Part shown: one piece after another, positions 16,892 through 24,657 of the stretch | Position numbering within the stretch: position 1 is the stretch's first letter | Layout: each line of letters opens with the position of its first letter | NCBI GenBank assembly: GCA_964593555.1 | Contig: CAZQIC010000040.1 | Span: 1-34,612, forward strand | Direction: 5' to 3' | DNA length: 34,612 nucleotides | From: CAZQIC01 sp964593555 | GTDB lineage: Bacteria; Bacteroidota; Bacteroidia; JAFLBG01 | Translations under genes and position numbers: made by a program | The notes under the pieces: model-generated | What the model was told of the DNA's origin: nothing | The model's database searches: none | Seen by the model: the letters and a program-made list of their open reading frames with translations, nothing else

Positions 16892-16927
16892 AAATATTGT
16901 AGATATTCCCAGAGTTTGGGTATTGTT

Positions 16928-17506
16928 TTATTTCTTTAATCTGAACGAATTCAAAAATTTGTCGACCATTTCCATATTTATATTTTTCCCGCCGGCACTT
17001 ATCATGTATAAAGTATCATTTATATTATACATCCTGCTTTTAATAAAACCTTCTCCGTTAAAAACTTTGCACATCGATTCCAGTCCCTTATAATTTTGGT
17101 AAGAGATCTTTTTAAAAGTGAAATCTTTTCCGCCAAGAGGCGTTGCAGAGCGGGTTAGTCCGGTTTGAAAAGCCAGGTAGATTAGGCTCGAATCTTTTTC
17201 TATTTGCATCTGCAATTGTTCCGGTGTTGCGTTTTGGCTTACAAAATAAATAAAAGGGTCGTTGTTCTCGGCGCCTCTTAATATCCAGTTATTGATTGAT
17301 GTATTTCCTGCGGAGGAATCTTTAGTAATTACTTTCTCTACCTGAAATCGTGTTACAGGAAAATCTATTTCAAACGCTTCCTGTGTGCTTTTCCCAGCTG
17401 TGTCCTGCTGATTTGCCAATGGCGCTTCATCAGCAGGTTGATTATTGGAGCAGGAGATGAGTGTAGTTAAAGAAATCAGGATAAATATTTTGCTAGAGAT
17501 GGTCAT
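16928..17506 (-). CDS. Putative lipoprotein of unknown function
   Basis: The protein has 192 residues with a lipoprotein signal: hydrophobic ILISLTTLISC, with the lipobox Cys at residue 19 followed by SNN. After a low-complexity linker comes a single globular domain (about 45-192). It opens with FEIDFPVTRF and ends with YMISAGGK...FLNSFRLKK. This shape recalls the small extracytoplasmic domains whose members start with an F.V.FP strand and end in FL.SF.L, but the family is not named with confidence. It is upstream of the GNAT gene on the same strand. The REP-type hairpin block begins about 35 bases upstream of its start. Confidence 0.75.
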   Translation of the reverse strand: MTISSKIFILISLTTLISCSNNQPADEAPLANQQDTAGKSTQEAFEIDFPVTRFQVEKVITKDSSAGNTSINNWILRGAENNDPFIYFVSQNATPEQLQMQIEKDSSLIYLAFQTGLTRSATPLGGKDFTFKKISYQNYKGLESMCKVFNGEGFIKSRMYNINDTLYMISAGGKNINMEMVDKFLNSFRLKK

Positions 17507-17540
17507 GGTATTTTGGTGAATTGTTTAGTAGGAATTTTGT

Positions 17541-17760
17541 CAGGCCGCTCCTACGGAGCTAAAATTTTGTTTTTAATTTGTTTCTATAAACAGGCCATCC
17601 CTCTTGGACTTTAATTCCACAAAGGAGGATCACGTAGTAAAATTATTATTTATAAGTAAACGATTTTATAAATAATCCTATATTTTTTGCTCCAGAGGAG
17701 CAAACTGTTTGTAAAAACACATCAAGTCTATCATCTTAGCTCCGTAGGAGCGACCTGTTA
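17541..17760. repeat. Left block of REP-like hairpin repeats beside the RAYT gene
   Basis: Four short hairpins lie here. Two read on the minus strand (17542-17560 with stem GCTCC/GGAGC, and a degenerate one at 17588-17610). Two read on the plus strand (17689-17701 GCTCCAGAGGAGC and 17739-17751 GCTCCGTAGGAGC). Most carry the tail G[AG]CCTGTT or AACTGTTT directly after the stem. The last tail (17751-17760) runs into the stop codon of the transposase gene at 17758. Bases 17682-17714 are an exact 33-base copy of 18388-18420 in the other block. Confidence 0.85.
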
Positions 17761-18219
17761 TTTGACCCATTCAAATAAGTACTTTTCATTGTATTCTATC
17801 TCAAATTCTTTAAGAATGGCTATATACTCTTCTTTAAATGATTTTTGCCGATGATGCGATTCTTGATTTAAAATATACTTAACGACGGTATCAACTTGAC
17901 TTTTCGAATAAGAGAATGCTCCAAATCCTTCCTGCCAATTGAATTTTCCCTGAACCCAATTCTTTTCGTTAATAAAATTGGAAGATCCGGCTTTTATATC
18001 TCTTGTTAAATCTGAGATAGATATAGATGGCTTCATTCCAATTAATAAATGTGTATGATCAGGCATACAAAAAATAGCGAGCATTTTTTGTTCGCGATTT
18101 TGAACTATCCCCGTAATGTATTTATGTAATCCTTCCCGGTGTTTGGATGAAATAAGATTTTGCCTTCCTTTAACAGCAAAAACAATTTGTACATATAATT
18201 GTGAATAGGTATTTGACAT
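17758..18219 (-). CDS. REP-associated tyrosine transposase (IS200-like Y1 HUH family)
   Basis: The 153-residue protein is a single-stranded-DNA nuclease/ligase of the Y1 HUH type. The HUH motif is PDHTHLLI, with H55 and H57 as metal ligands. The likely catalytic tyrosine is Y115 in DTVVKYILNQ, followed by the conserved ESHH. The N-terminal YSQLYVQIVFAVKGR strand and the C-terminal EYNEKYLFEWVK segment are typical of the Bacteroidota branch. Proteins of this group usually cut and move short REP hairpins in trans rather than a classical insertion sequence. Such hairpins lie on both sides, one overlapping the stop codon and one starting about five bases upstream of the start. No tnpB or terminal repeats of a larger element are present. 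Confidence 0.93.
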   Translation of the reverse strand: MSNTYSQLYVQIVFAVKGRQNLISSKHREGLHKYITGIVQNREQKMLAIFCMPDHTHLLIGMKPSISISDLTRDIKAGSSNFINEKNWVQGKFNWQEGFGAFSYSKSQVDTVVKYILNQESHHRQKSFKEEYIAILKEFEIEYNEKYLFEWVK

Positions 18220-18224
18220 TTTTT

Positions 18225-18622
18225 AGGCCGCTCCTACGGAACTAATCTTTGGATTTTCTTTTATTTCTATAAACAGGTCGTCCCTCTGGGACTATTCATT
18301 TGCTTGTCCTATATTTTACTAATCTTTGGCACTAAGTGAATATAAATAAATTTTTTATTCCCAAACAAAGCACCCACGACCAATTTAATTTTTTGCTCCA
18401 GAGGAGCAAACTGTTTGTAAGGCATATCATACCGATTAGCTTTCTGTAATATCTTTTAAATAAAGATAAACATTAAGCTATCGGCATGTACCAATGTATT
18501 TGTTCTAATGCGATTGTATCTTTTAGAACAAACATTGGTATCAAATCTGACATCTAAGCTCCGGAGGAGCGACCCATTTGTAAAACAAGTTGCTATGCCC
18601 AATATCTAAGCTCCAGCGGAGC
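18225..18622. repeat. Right block of REP-like hairpin repeats beside the RAYT gene
   Basis: Two minus-strand hairpins (18225-18243 and 18271-18293, the latter with a changed but still paired stem GTCCC/GGGAC) match the first two of the left block in order and spacing. The plus-strand hairpin at 18395-18407 lies in the exact 33-base repeat (18388-18420). Two further plus-strand copies lie at 18558-18570 (GCTCCGGAGGAGC) and 18610-18622 (GCTCCAGCGGAGC), both followed by GACC. The loop varies while the stems stay paired, which indicates selection on the hairpin. Confidence 0.85.
18489..18540. repeat. Long imperfect inverted repeat
   Basis: Bases 18489-18508 pair with 18523-18540: 18 base pairs with a two-base bulge and a 14-base loop. 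It lies between REP-like hairpins but has a different sequence. Just before it, 18429-18442 pairs imperfectly with 18475-18487, enclosing ATCTTT/AAAGAT at 18451-18467. It could be a structured RNA or a remnant of another short mobile element. Confidence 0.5.
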
Positions 18623-18666
18623 GACCTGTTCTTTTGATTTAGAATCTCAATAATTCCAATCTATAT

Positions 18667-18717
18667 TTTACCCAAACAGCATCCCAAATACTTCTTCAAT
18701 CTTTCCAACTAGTTTTA
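18667..18717 (-). pseudogene. Detached copy of the radA 3' end
   Basis: Read on the minus strand, this encodes IKLVGKIEEVFGMLFG and a stop, against IKMVGKIEEVFGMLFG and a stop at the end of the intact radA (19400-19450). Over about 50 bases there are about seven differences, nearly all at third codon positions. The fragment has no start and lies directly after the outer-membrane-type gene, whose stop codon falls inside its first bases in another frame. It may be a leftover radA end displaced by an insertion. Confidence 0.8.
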
Positions 18718-19362
18718 TTTTATTGCTTTGAAGCCAAGTCTAATTCCCAAACTAAGATTTGGAATTATTTTATTTGTACTATTATTCAAAAATGCCCAGG
18801 TTAAAGAATCCCAATAATATTCAGCTTCTAGCTCCTCTTCTGATGTTAAGCTATTTTTTATTTTTCTCTCTACCGCTCCCAACGAAATGTGGAAATCAAG
18901 AAAAAATCTCCTCCATAATGGCTGGTAGTATGAGTAGGTTATGTTAAGGGATTGAATATTTTTATTTACAAGTGCGATTGTTTTATAACCACCATTGATT
19001 GTTATTGAATCTTCGTAGGAATACTCGAAAACTTTAAGGCAATATTCAATTCCAAATGCCATGTTAGGCATTTTCCTGAATTCCTTTACGAGTCTTGCTT
19101 TTATATTGTGTCCCTTCATATCATGCATGGGGCCATCGTTTTTATAATAGTTTTTTCCATCAAATCCTATGAAGATATTTTTAAATAACTTAACCTGGAG
19201 GCCGGCTCTATAACCACTGCCGTCAAAACTAGAGATTAGAGAGAGGGGGGAGAAACTCACTGATAATAGGCCCGGAACACTTGCAGTATCATTATAATAT
19301 TTTTGTCCAAATGTTTTTGGGGTTGCTAACATAAATATTATGGCTGTAACTAGTAATTTCAT
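18715..19362 (-). CDS. Probable small outer-membrane beta-barrel protein
   Basis: The protein has 215 residues with a signal peptide at about 1-19 (LLVTAIIFMLAT, cleavage near TFGQ). The rest alternates polar and aromatic/hydrophobic residues in short strands with turns (LLSVSFSPLSLISSF, GYRAGLQVKLFKNIFIGF, SLNITYSYYQPLW) and ends in NLSLGIRLGFKAIK. This is the look of an eight-stranded outer-membrane barrel. No named family is recognised. The gene begins 37 bases after the radA stop on the same strand. It is followed immediately by the detached radA 3' end, so it sits between two copies of that sequence and may have been inserted there. Confidence 0.65.
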   Translation of the reverse strand: MKLLVTAIIFMLATPKTFGQKYYNDTASVPGLLSVSFSPLSLISSFDGSGYRAGLQVKLFKNIFIGFDGKNYYKNDGPMHDMKGHNIKARLVKEFRKMPNMAFGIEYCLKVFEYSYEDSITINGGYKTIALVNKNIQSLNITYSYYQPLWRRFFLDFHISLGAVERKIKNSLTSEEELEAEYYWDSLTWAFLNNSTNKIIPNLSLGIRLGFKAIK

Positions 19363-19399
19363 TAATTATCAAACGCGTATCACTATAATTACCCGGTTT

Positions 19400-20770
19400 T
19401 TACCCAAACAACATTCCAAATACTTCCTCAATTTTTCCAACCATTTTTATTTCTATTTTATATTTAGAAACATCCAATCCTTTTTTATTGTATTTGGAAA
19501 TATAAATTTGTTCGAACCCTAATTTTTCTGCTTCCGAAATGCGTTGATCTACTCGGTTCACAGGACGTATTTCACCTGATAATCCTACTTCACCGGTGAA
19601 GCAAATTTTTGGAGAAACAGGAATGTCGGCATTAGATGATAAGACGGCACAAACAACACCTAGATCCATCGCAGGATCTTCCACTTTAATTCCGCCAGCA
19701 ATATTTAAAAAAACATCCTTCGCTGCAAGTCTGAATCCGCAACGCTTTTCAAGTACAGCGAGCAGCATGCTCAATCTTCTTAAATCAAAACCTGTTGAGG
19801 AACGCTGCGGTGTTCCATATGCTGCGGTGCTTACCAATGCTTGTGTTTCAATTAACATGGGTCGCATGCCTTCCATAGTAGCCGATATTGCCACGCCACT
19901 TACTTCTTCATCCCTTGTTGTGATCAATATTTCCGAAGGGTTGCTCACCTCTCTCAATCCGCTTCCCTGCATTTCATAAATGCCCAATTCATTGGTTGAT
20001 CCAAAACGATTTTTAGTTGAGCGTAATAAACGGTAAACATGATTTCGATCTCCTTCAAATTGCAAAACCGTATCCACCATGTGTTCCAATACTTTTGGTC
20101 CTGCAAGGCTTCCGTCCTTGGTAATATGCCCGATCAAAAAAACAGGAGTGTTACTTTCTTTCGCATAACGCATCAATTCATTGGCACATTCACGTATTTG
20201 CGAAACACTTCCCGGCGATGATTCAATGCGGGATGTGTGTAATGTTTGTATGGAGTCGATGATCAACAATTGCGGTTCAATCACTTGTATTTGCTGAAAA
20301 ATATTTTGAGTTGATGTTTCGTTTAAAATATAACAGGTTTCATTTTTAATTCCTATTCTTTCCGCGCGCATTCGTATTTGTTGTTCGCTTTCTTCCCCCG
20401 ATACATATAGCACCTTCATTTTTTTTAATTGCAATGCGAGTTGTAGCATGAGTGTGGATTTTCCAATGCCAGGTTCTCCACCGAACAGTACCAGCGACCC
20501 CGGAACTAATCCGCCGCCCAGCACACGGTTTAATTCTTTGTCATAAATATTTGTGCGGTGTTCATTTGATAAATTTATTTCAGTGATCAGTTGTGGTTTT
20601 GCTGCACGTTGTTGTGTGCTGTTTATACCGGGTGTTTTGTCAGAGTCTCCTTTATGAATAACCTCTTCAACATATGTATTCCACTCGTTACACGAAGGAC
20701 ATTTGCCGATCCACCTTGCGGACTGTGCCCCGCAATTCTGACAGAAAAAAGTTGTTTTTACTTTGGCCAT
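19400..20770 (-). CDS. radA: DNA repair protein RadA
   Basis: The protein has 456 residues. It is a RecA-related ATPase that helps branch migration during recombination and repair. It has an N-terminal zinc finger with C10, C13, C24 and C27 (CQNCGAQSARW...CPSC), then Walker A GGEPGIGKST (97-106) and Walker B LLIIDSIQT near 168-176. The RadA-specific KNRFG motif is at 253-257, and a Lon-like C-terminal domain carries GFDLRRL and the closing GEIRPV region. An upstream in-frame ATG at 20875 would add 35 unrelated residues. MAKVKTTFFC at 20770 matches the family start and leaves room for the promoter. The last 16 codons are duplicated 730 bases downstream. Confidence 0.96.
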   Translation of the reverse strand: MAKVKTTFFCQNCGAQSARWIGKCPSCNEWNTYVEEVIHKGDSDKTPGINSTQQRAAKPQLITEINLSNEHRTNIYDKELNRVLGGGLVPGSLVLFGGEPGIGKSTLMLQLALQLKKMKVLYVSGEESEQQIRMRAERIGIKNETCYILNETSTQNIFQQIQVIEPQLLIIDSIQTLHTSRIESSPGSVSQIRECANELMRYAKESNTPVFLIGHITKDGSLAGPKVLEHMVDTVLQFEGDRNHVYRLLRSTKNRFGSTNELGIYEMQGSGLREVSNPSEILITTRDEEVSGVAISATMEGMRPMLIETQALVSTAAYGTPQRSSTGFDLRRLSMLLAVLEKRCGFRLAAKDVFLNIAGGIKVEDPAMDLGVVCAVLSSNADIPVSPKICFTGEVGLSGEIRPVNRVDQRISEAEKLGFEQIYISKYNKKGLDVSKYKIEIKMVGKIEEVFGMLFG

Positions 20771-20782
20771 ATTATAGGTAAA

Positions 20783-20790
20783 CAAAGGTA
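20783..20790 (-). promoter_or_regulatory. Possible -7 promoter element of radA
   Basis: On the minus strand this reads TACCTTTG, an exact TAnnTTTG match, 12 bases before the radA ATG. The leader would be about 7 bases. No -33 element at the right distance was found. Confidence 0.4.
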
Positions 20791-20902
20791 TAAGTTCTTT
20801 ACAAGCTATACTACGATAATTTTTAAAATTGATATGATCCAGGCAGCTGATAATACCGTTAAAATGCGCGGGCAAAGTGGATATTTTTTTCTATTTTTAA
20901 GA

Positions 20903-23900
20903 ATGAGGAATACATTACTATTTTTGTTTTTTCTGTATATATCATGTCTTGGCATTTTTTCTCAGCCTTATTGTGATCCGGGGCTGACTGCCGCCTCAGG
21001 AGGTTATGGCATTACAAATGTTACATTAAACACGATTAATTATAATAGCCCTGTACAACAAGGCTATATGGATTATTACGATAGCGCAAGTACTACACTT
21101 TTTAAAAACGCTTCATACGTTTTTTCATTTACTCCAGGACAAATTCAGGAGGCTGTGTTTTGGATCGATTGGAACCAGGATTTTGTTTTTGATTCGGGGG
21201 AAATATATTATGTTCCGCAAACGAGCGGGGGAGTCCCAATTAGTGTTTCGTTTATGGTTCCTTCAACTGCACTTACAGGTAGTACCCGCATGAGAGTTGC
21301 TTCTGGATCAAAAGCTGATTCTGATCCTTGCGATATCACGCTGTATCAATATGCGGACATAGAAGATTATAAAATTGTTATTTCGGAAAGCAATATGGTA
21401 TTTGATTCCTGCACTACAACGCAAAGAAATTTTAACAGCTGCATATTAGCGCCCGCAACTAATGTATATGTTATTGGCATTGAAATTTATACAGGGTTCA
21501 CATTAAATCCTCTGCCCGCTACGTCGTTCACATTTAATACGTTCGGAACTACAAGTGCTGCGGATATTTCCAGGGCTCGGATATTTTATACAGGATCGTC
21601 TGCTGTTTTTGCAGTTGCAAATCAATTCGGTGTTGACCTTTTAAATCCTTCCGGGGCATTTACGATTGCGGGGAATATTCCTTTACAACCAGGGGTGAAT
21701 TATTTTTGGCTGGTATATGATATTGTTGGCACTCCCGGTAATTTTATTGATGCAAGTTGTACAACTCTTGATGTAAATGCGGTATCTCATGTTCCCACTT
21801 TACAGGATCCAGGGCCGGGGTTCCAGGTGAATTCTCCTGTTAATTATTGCGTTCCAAAAACTACTAACACATGGCTCTTCGGATCGAATGCAGGAATAGA
21901 CTTTAACTGCTCTCCTCCCAAACCAATTCTTAGATCACGTGCTTCTTTTGCTGAAGGTACAGGCTGTGTATCCGACAATATGGGCAATTTAATTTTTTCA
22001 ACGGATGGCAATACGGTATATGATAAAAATTATGATGTTATGCCATTGGGTTTAATAAATGCTGCCGGCGTCCAGCCTGCACAGCCTGTTATTGTTGTTC
22101 CTGATCCGGCTAATGCAAACAAATATTATCTTTTTACAACTCCTTCTCCCAATGGCGCTGGTCCTTTGTATTATTCTGTTCTGGATATTACTTTGCCGGG
22201 AAACGGAACAGTTGCTAATCCTTTAGGCGATATAGTTGCGGGACAAATAAAACTTTCTTTGCTTGATTCCGCAATACAAAGTATAACCGCTATTCGTCAT
22301 TGTAACCGAAAAGATTTTTGGGTAATAACAAAGCGTTTTAATACTAATGCGTTTTATGTATATCCTGTAACTGGAGCTGGCATACAGGCTCCTGTAATTA
22401 CCAATATAGGGATGATAGAAAATTATATAGGGCTGGGTCAGGCTGCGGTTTTCCCCGGGCATGGGCAAATAAAAGGATCGCCCGACGGAAAAAAAATAGC
22501 ATACGGCCACATAGCTCCCGGAAATACAATTTTACAGCTATACGATTTCGATAATACAACCGGGATTGTATCCAACTACATTCCATTAACAATTCCTGCA
22601 CCAGCGTATGGAGTTTCTTTTTCTCCTGATAATTCTAAGTTGTATGTGGCTCTTCCAAGAGATAGTTTATTTTTGTTGCAGTTCAATGTCTGTGCTGGCA
22701 GCCAGGCTGCGATACAGTCCTCGCTGTTTTTTGTAAGCAGAAACGCTCGTATAAAAGAGGGTATACAGCTCGCGCCTGATGGGAAAATATATTGTGCCCA
22801 TAGTAGTGAGGATACAATGAGTGTTATACAGAATCCGAATTTGTCAGGTGCGGCCTGTAATTTTACTCCTAAATCTTTTCAGCTGATGGGTGGTAACTAT
22901 TATAGAAGCAACCGTTTTAGCGTACCCAACTTTATCGACGATAATTTTCTGGATTGCGGTTTAAAATTATCAGCCGATAAAATTGGATTTACATGCGATA
23001 CTGTTTGTGTAGGCAGTAACACCAGTTTTACCGATACGTCACTTGCCTTAACGAGCAGCTGTGGATCGTCATTAAGAAAATATTCCTGGGATTTTGGGGA
23101 CGCATCAAGCGGCGCATCAAATATGTCTTCGCAACAAAATCCTTCTCATCAATTTTCCGGTTCAGGAATATTCACCGTTAAATTTATTGTAGAGGAAGGT
23201 TGCCAAAAGGACAGTGTATATCAGAATATTCTTGTAGACTCGCTTCCTGTTATTACTGTATCAGGAAATAATACAGTTTGTCTGGGGAATTCATCTGTGC
23301 TTACAGTATCTGCTTCGGGAAGCGGGTCGTACTCATACAACTGGACGCCACATACAGGATTAAGTTCTTCAACAGGTGCTATTATTAATTTTAATCCTAC
23401 GCAAACTACAAGCTATACTGTTACTGGTACGAGTAATAATGGATGCAGCAATTTTGCTGTCATGACATTTGCTGTTGATTCTTTACCTGATGTGTTGGCC
23501 TCGAACGGAGTTAATATTTGTGCGGGCGATTCTGCATCTCTTTCAGCAGGCGGAGCAAATACCTATGCATGGATTCCCGCGGCCGGTTTAAATGCTGTAA
23601 CGGGATCAGCTGTATTTGCATTCCCTTTAAATCCCGGCACCTATACAGTAATAGGTACTGATGCAAATGGATGTTCGGATACTGCGACCGTTACTGTGAA
23701 TGTTAATCAGCTACCCACAATTATGTTGAATGGAAATAATCCTATTTGCAAAGGTGATACAACTGTAATCAGCGCATCAGGCGCAGTTTCTTATACATGG
23801 TCTCCTGCCTTAGGATTAAGTAGTACCACCGGGACAAATCCTACTATTATTATTACCTCACATACAACGTATACTGTTACAGGAACAGATGTAAATGGTT

Positions 23901-24655
23901 GTTCGAATAATTCTGTTATAACAGTTACAGTAAATTTAATGCCTGTTGCTAATGCGGGTCCGGATGATACGATATGTGAAGGACAAAACAGTTTTTTAAA
24001 TGCAACCGGTGGCTCATCATATTTGTGGAATACAGGAGAAGGAATTTCTTCTATCACAGTTATGCCATCATTAAGTACAACATATACCGTAGTTGTATCA
24101 AACAGTCCTTGCTTCGATTCAGATTCTGTTCGTGTAGTTGTTCATTCTGTGCCTACAGTGGATGCAGGAACTAACGCTACAATTGTATCAGGAGCATCTG
24201 CTGCGCTTTTCGGAATTGGAGTTGGAAATTATTTATGGACACCATCAAGTGGATTGAGTTGTATCACCTGTAAAAATACCATTGCTACTCCAACGGAAAC
24301 GACCACTTATTATTTTGCGGTTACCGATTCAAATGGATGCTCAAGTATTGATTCTGTTCTTATCACGGTTGATCTTAAATGCGGAGAGTTTTTTATTCCC
24401 AACGCAGTTTCTCCCAATGGCGACGGGCAGAATGACATTTTATTTGTAAAAGCGAATTGTATGGAGAAGATGCTGTTTACAATTTATAACAGATGGGGCG
24501 AAAAAGTTTTTGAAACAAGAGACTTAAATATAGGATGGGATGGTTATTATAATGACCAGCTCATGGACACAGGAGTATTTGCCTACAAGTTCCTGGTTAC
24601 CTTCAGCAATTCAGAAGAAATGACCTACAAGGGAAATATTACATTATTGCGTTAG
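20903..24655 (+). CDS. Giant T9SS-secreted surface protein with GEVED, propeller, PKD and Ig-like domains
   Basis: The protein has 1250 residues. The ATG at 20903 gives a clean signal peptide (MRNTLLFLFFLYISCLGIFSQ). Longer starts run back into radA. Domains in order: GEVED at ~25-165 (WIDWNQDFVFDSGE, STRMRVA, ADIEDYKIVI); a region like the N-terminal domain of BNR neuraminidases at ~170-300 (PLQPGVNYFWLVYDI); a seven-bladed-propeller-like region at ~305-690 (WLFGSNAGIDF, GNLIFSTDGNTV, PDGKIYCAH); one PKD at ~720-780 (KYSWDFGDAS); about five Ig-like domains with cysteine-containing starts at ~785-1160; and a type B sorting domain in the last ~85 residues (FFIPNAVSPNGDGQND, YNRWGEKVFET, GNITLLR). 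The first half is homologous to the protein at 30659. Its stop is two bases from that of the convergent TPR-like gene. It is likely a surface adhesin. Confidence 0.9.
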   Translation: MRNTLLFLFFLYISCLGIFSQPYCDPGLTAASGGYGITNVTLNTINYNSPVQQGYMDYYDSASTTLFKNASYVFSFTPGQIQEAVFWIDWNQDFVFDSGEIYYVPQTSGGVPISVSFMVPSTALTGSTRMRVASGSKADSDPCDITLYQYADIEDYKIVISESNMVFDSCTTTQRNFNSCILAPATNVYVIGIEIYTGFTLNPLPATSFTFNTFGTTSAADISRARIFYTGSSAVFAVANQFGVDLLNPSGAFTIAGNIPLQPGVNYFWLVYDIVGTPGNFIDASCTTLDVNAVSHVPTLQDPGPGFQVNSPVNYCVPKTTNTWLFGSNAGIDFNCSPPKPILRSRASFAEGTGCVSDNMGNLIFSTDGNTVYDKNYDVMPLGLINAAGVQPAQPVIVVPDPANANKYYLFTTPSPNGAGPLYYSVLDITLPGNGTVANPLGDIVAGQIKLSLLDSAIQSITAIRHCNRKDFWVITKRFNTNAFYVYPVTGAGIQAPVITNIGMIENYIGLGQAAVFPGHGQIKGSPDGKKIAYGHIAPGNTILQLYDFDNTTGIVSNYIPLTIPAPAYGVSFSPDNSKLYVALPRDSLFLLQFNVCAGSQAAIQSSLFFVSRNARIKEGIQLAPDGKIYCAHSSEDTMSVIQNPNLSGAACNFTPKSFQLMGGNYYRSNRFSVPNFIDDNFLDCGLKLSADKIGFTCDTVCVGSNTSFTDTSLALTSSCGSSLRKYSWDFGDASSGASNMSSQQNPSHQFSGSGIFTVKFIVEEGCQKDSVYQNILVDSLPVITVSGNNTVCLGNSSVLTVSASGSGSYSYNWTPHTGLSSSTGAIINFNPTQTTSYTVTGTSNNGCSNFAVMTFAVDSLPDVLASNGVNICAGDSASLSAGGANTYAWIPAAGLNAVTGSAVFAFPLNPGTYTVIGTDANGCSDTATVTVNVNQLPTIMLNGNNPICKGDTTVISASGAVSYTWSPALGLSSTTGTNPTIIITSHTTYTVTGTDVNGCSNNSVITVTVNLMPVANAGPDDTICEGQNSFLNATGGSSYLWNTGEGISSITVMPSLSTTYTVVVSNSPCFDSDSVRVVVHSVPTVDAGTNATIVSGASAALFGIGVGNYLWTPSSGLSCITCKNTIATPTETTTYYFAVTDSNGCSSIDSVLITVDLKCGEFFIPNAVSPNGDGQNDILFVKANCMEKMLFTIYNRWGEKVFETRDLNIGWDGYYNDQLMDTGVFAYKFLVTFSNSEEMTYKGNITLLR

Positions 24656-24657
24656 TA

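Noticed and set aside
17541..18622. Regularly recurring short repeats that could suggest a CRISPR array
   Set aside because: The units occur in both orientations, have uneven spacing, form hairpins with variable loops and surround a RAYT transposase. No cas genes are present. REP-type repeats explain them better.
20771..20875. Upstream ATG extending RadA by 35 residues
   Set aside because: RadA proteins begin a few residues before the zinc finger, as with the ATG at 20770. The extension matches nothing and would cover the promoter.
20591..20902. Long 5' extension of the T9SS protein gene back to 20591
   Set aside because: It runs antisense through the start of radA and has no signal peptide. 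The ATG at 20903 gives a proper signal peptide.
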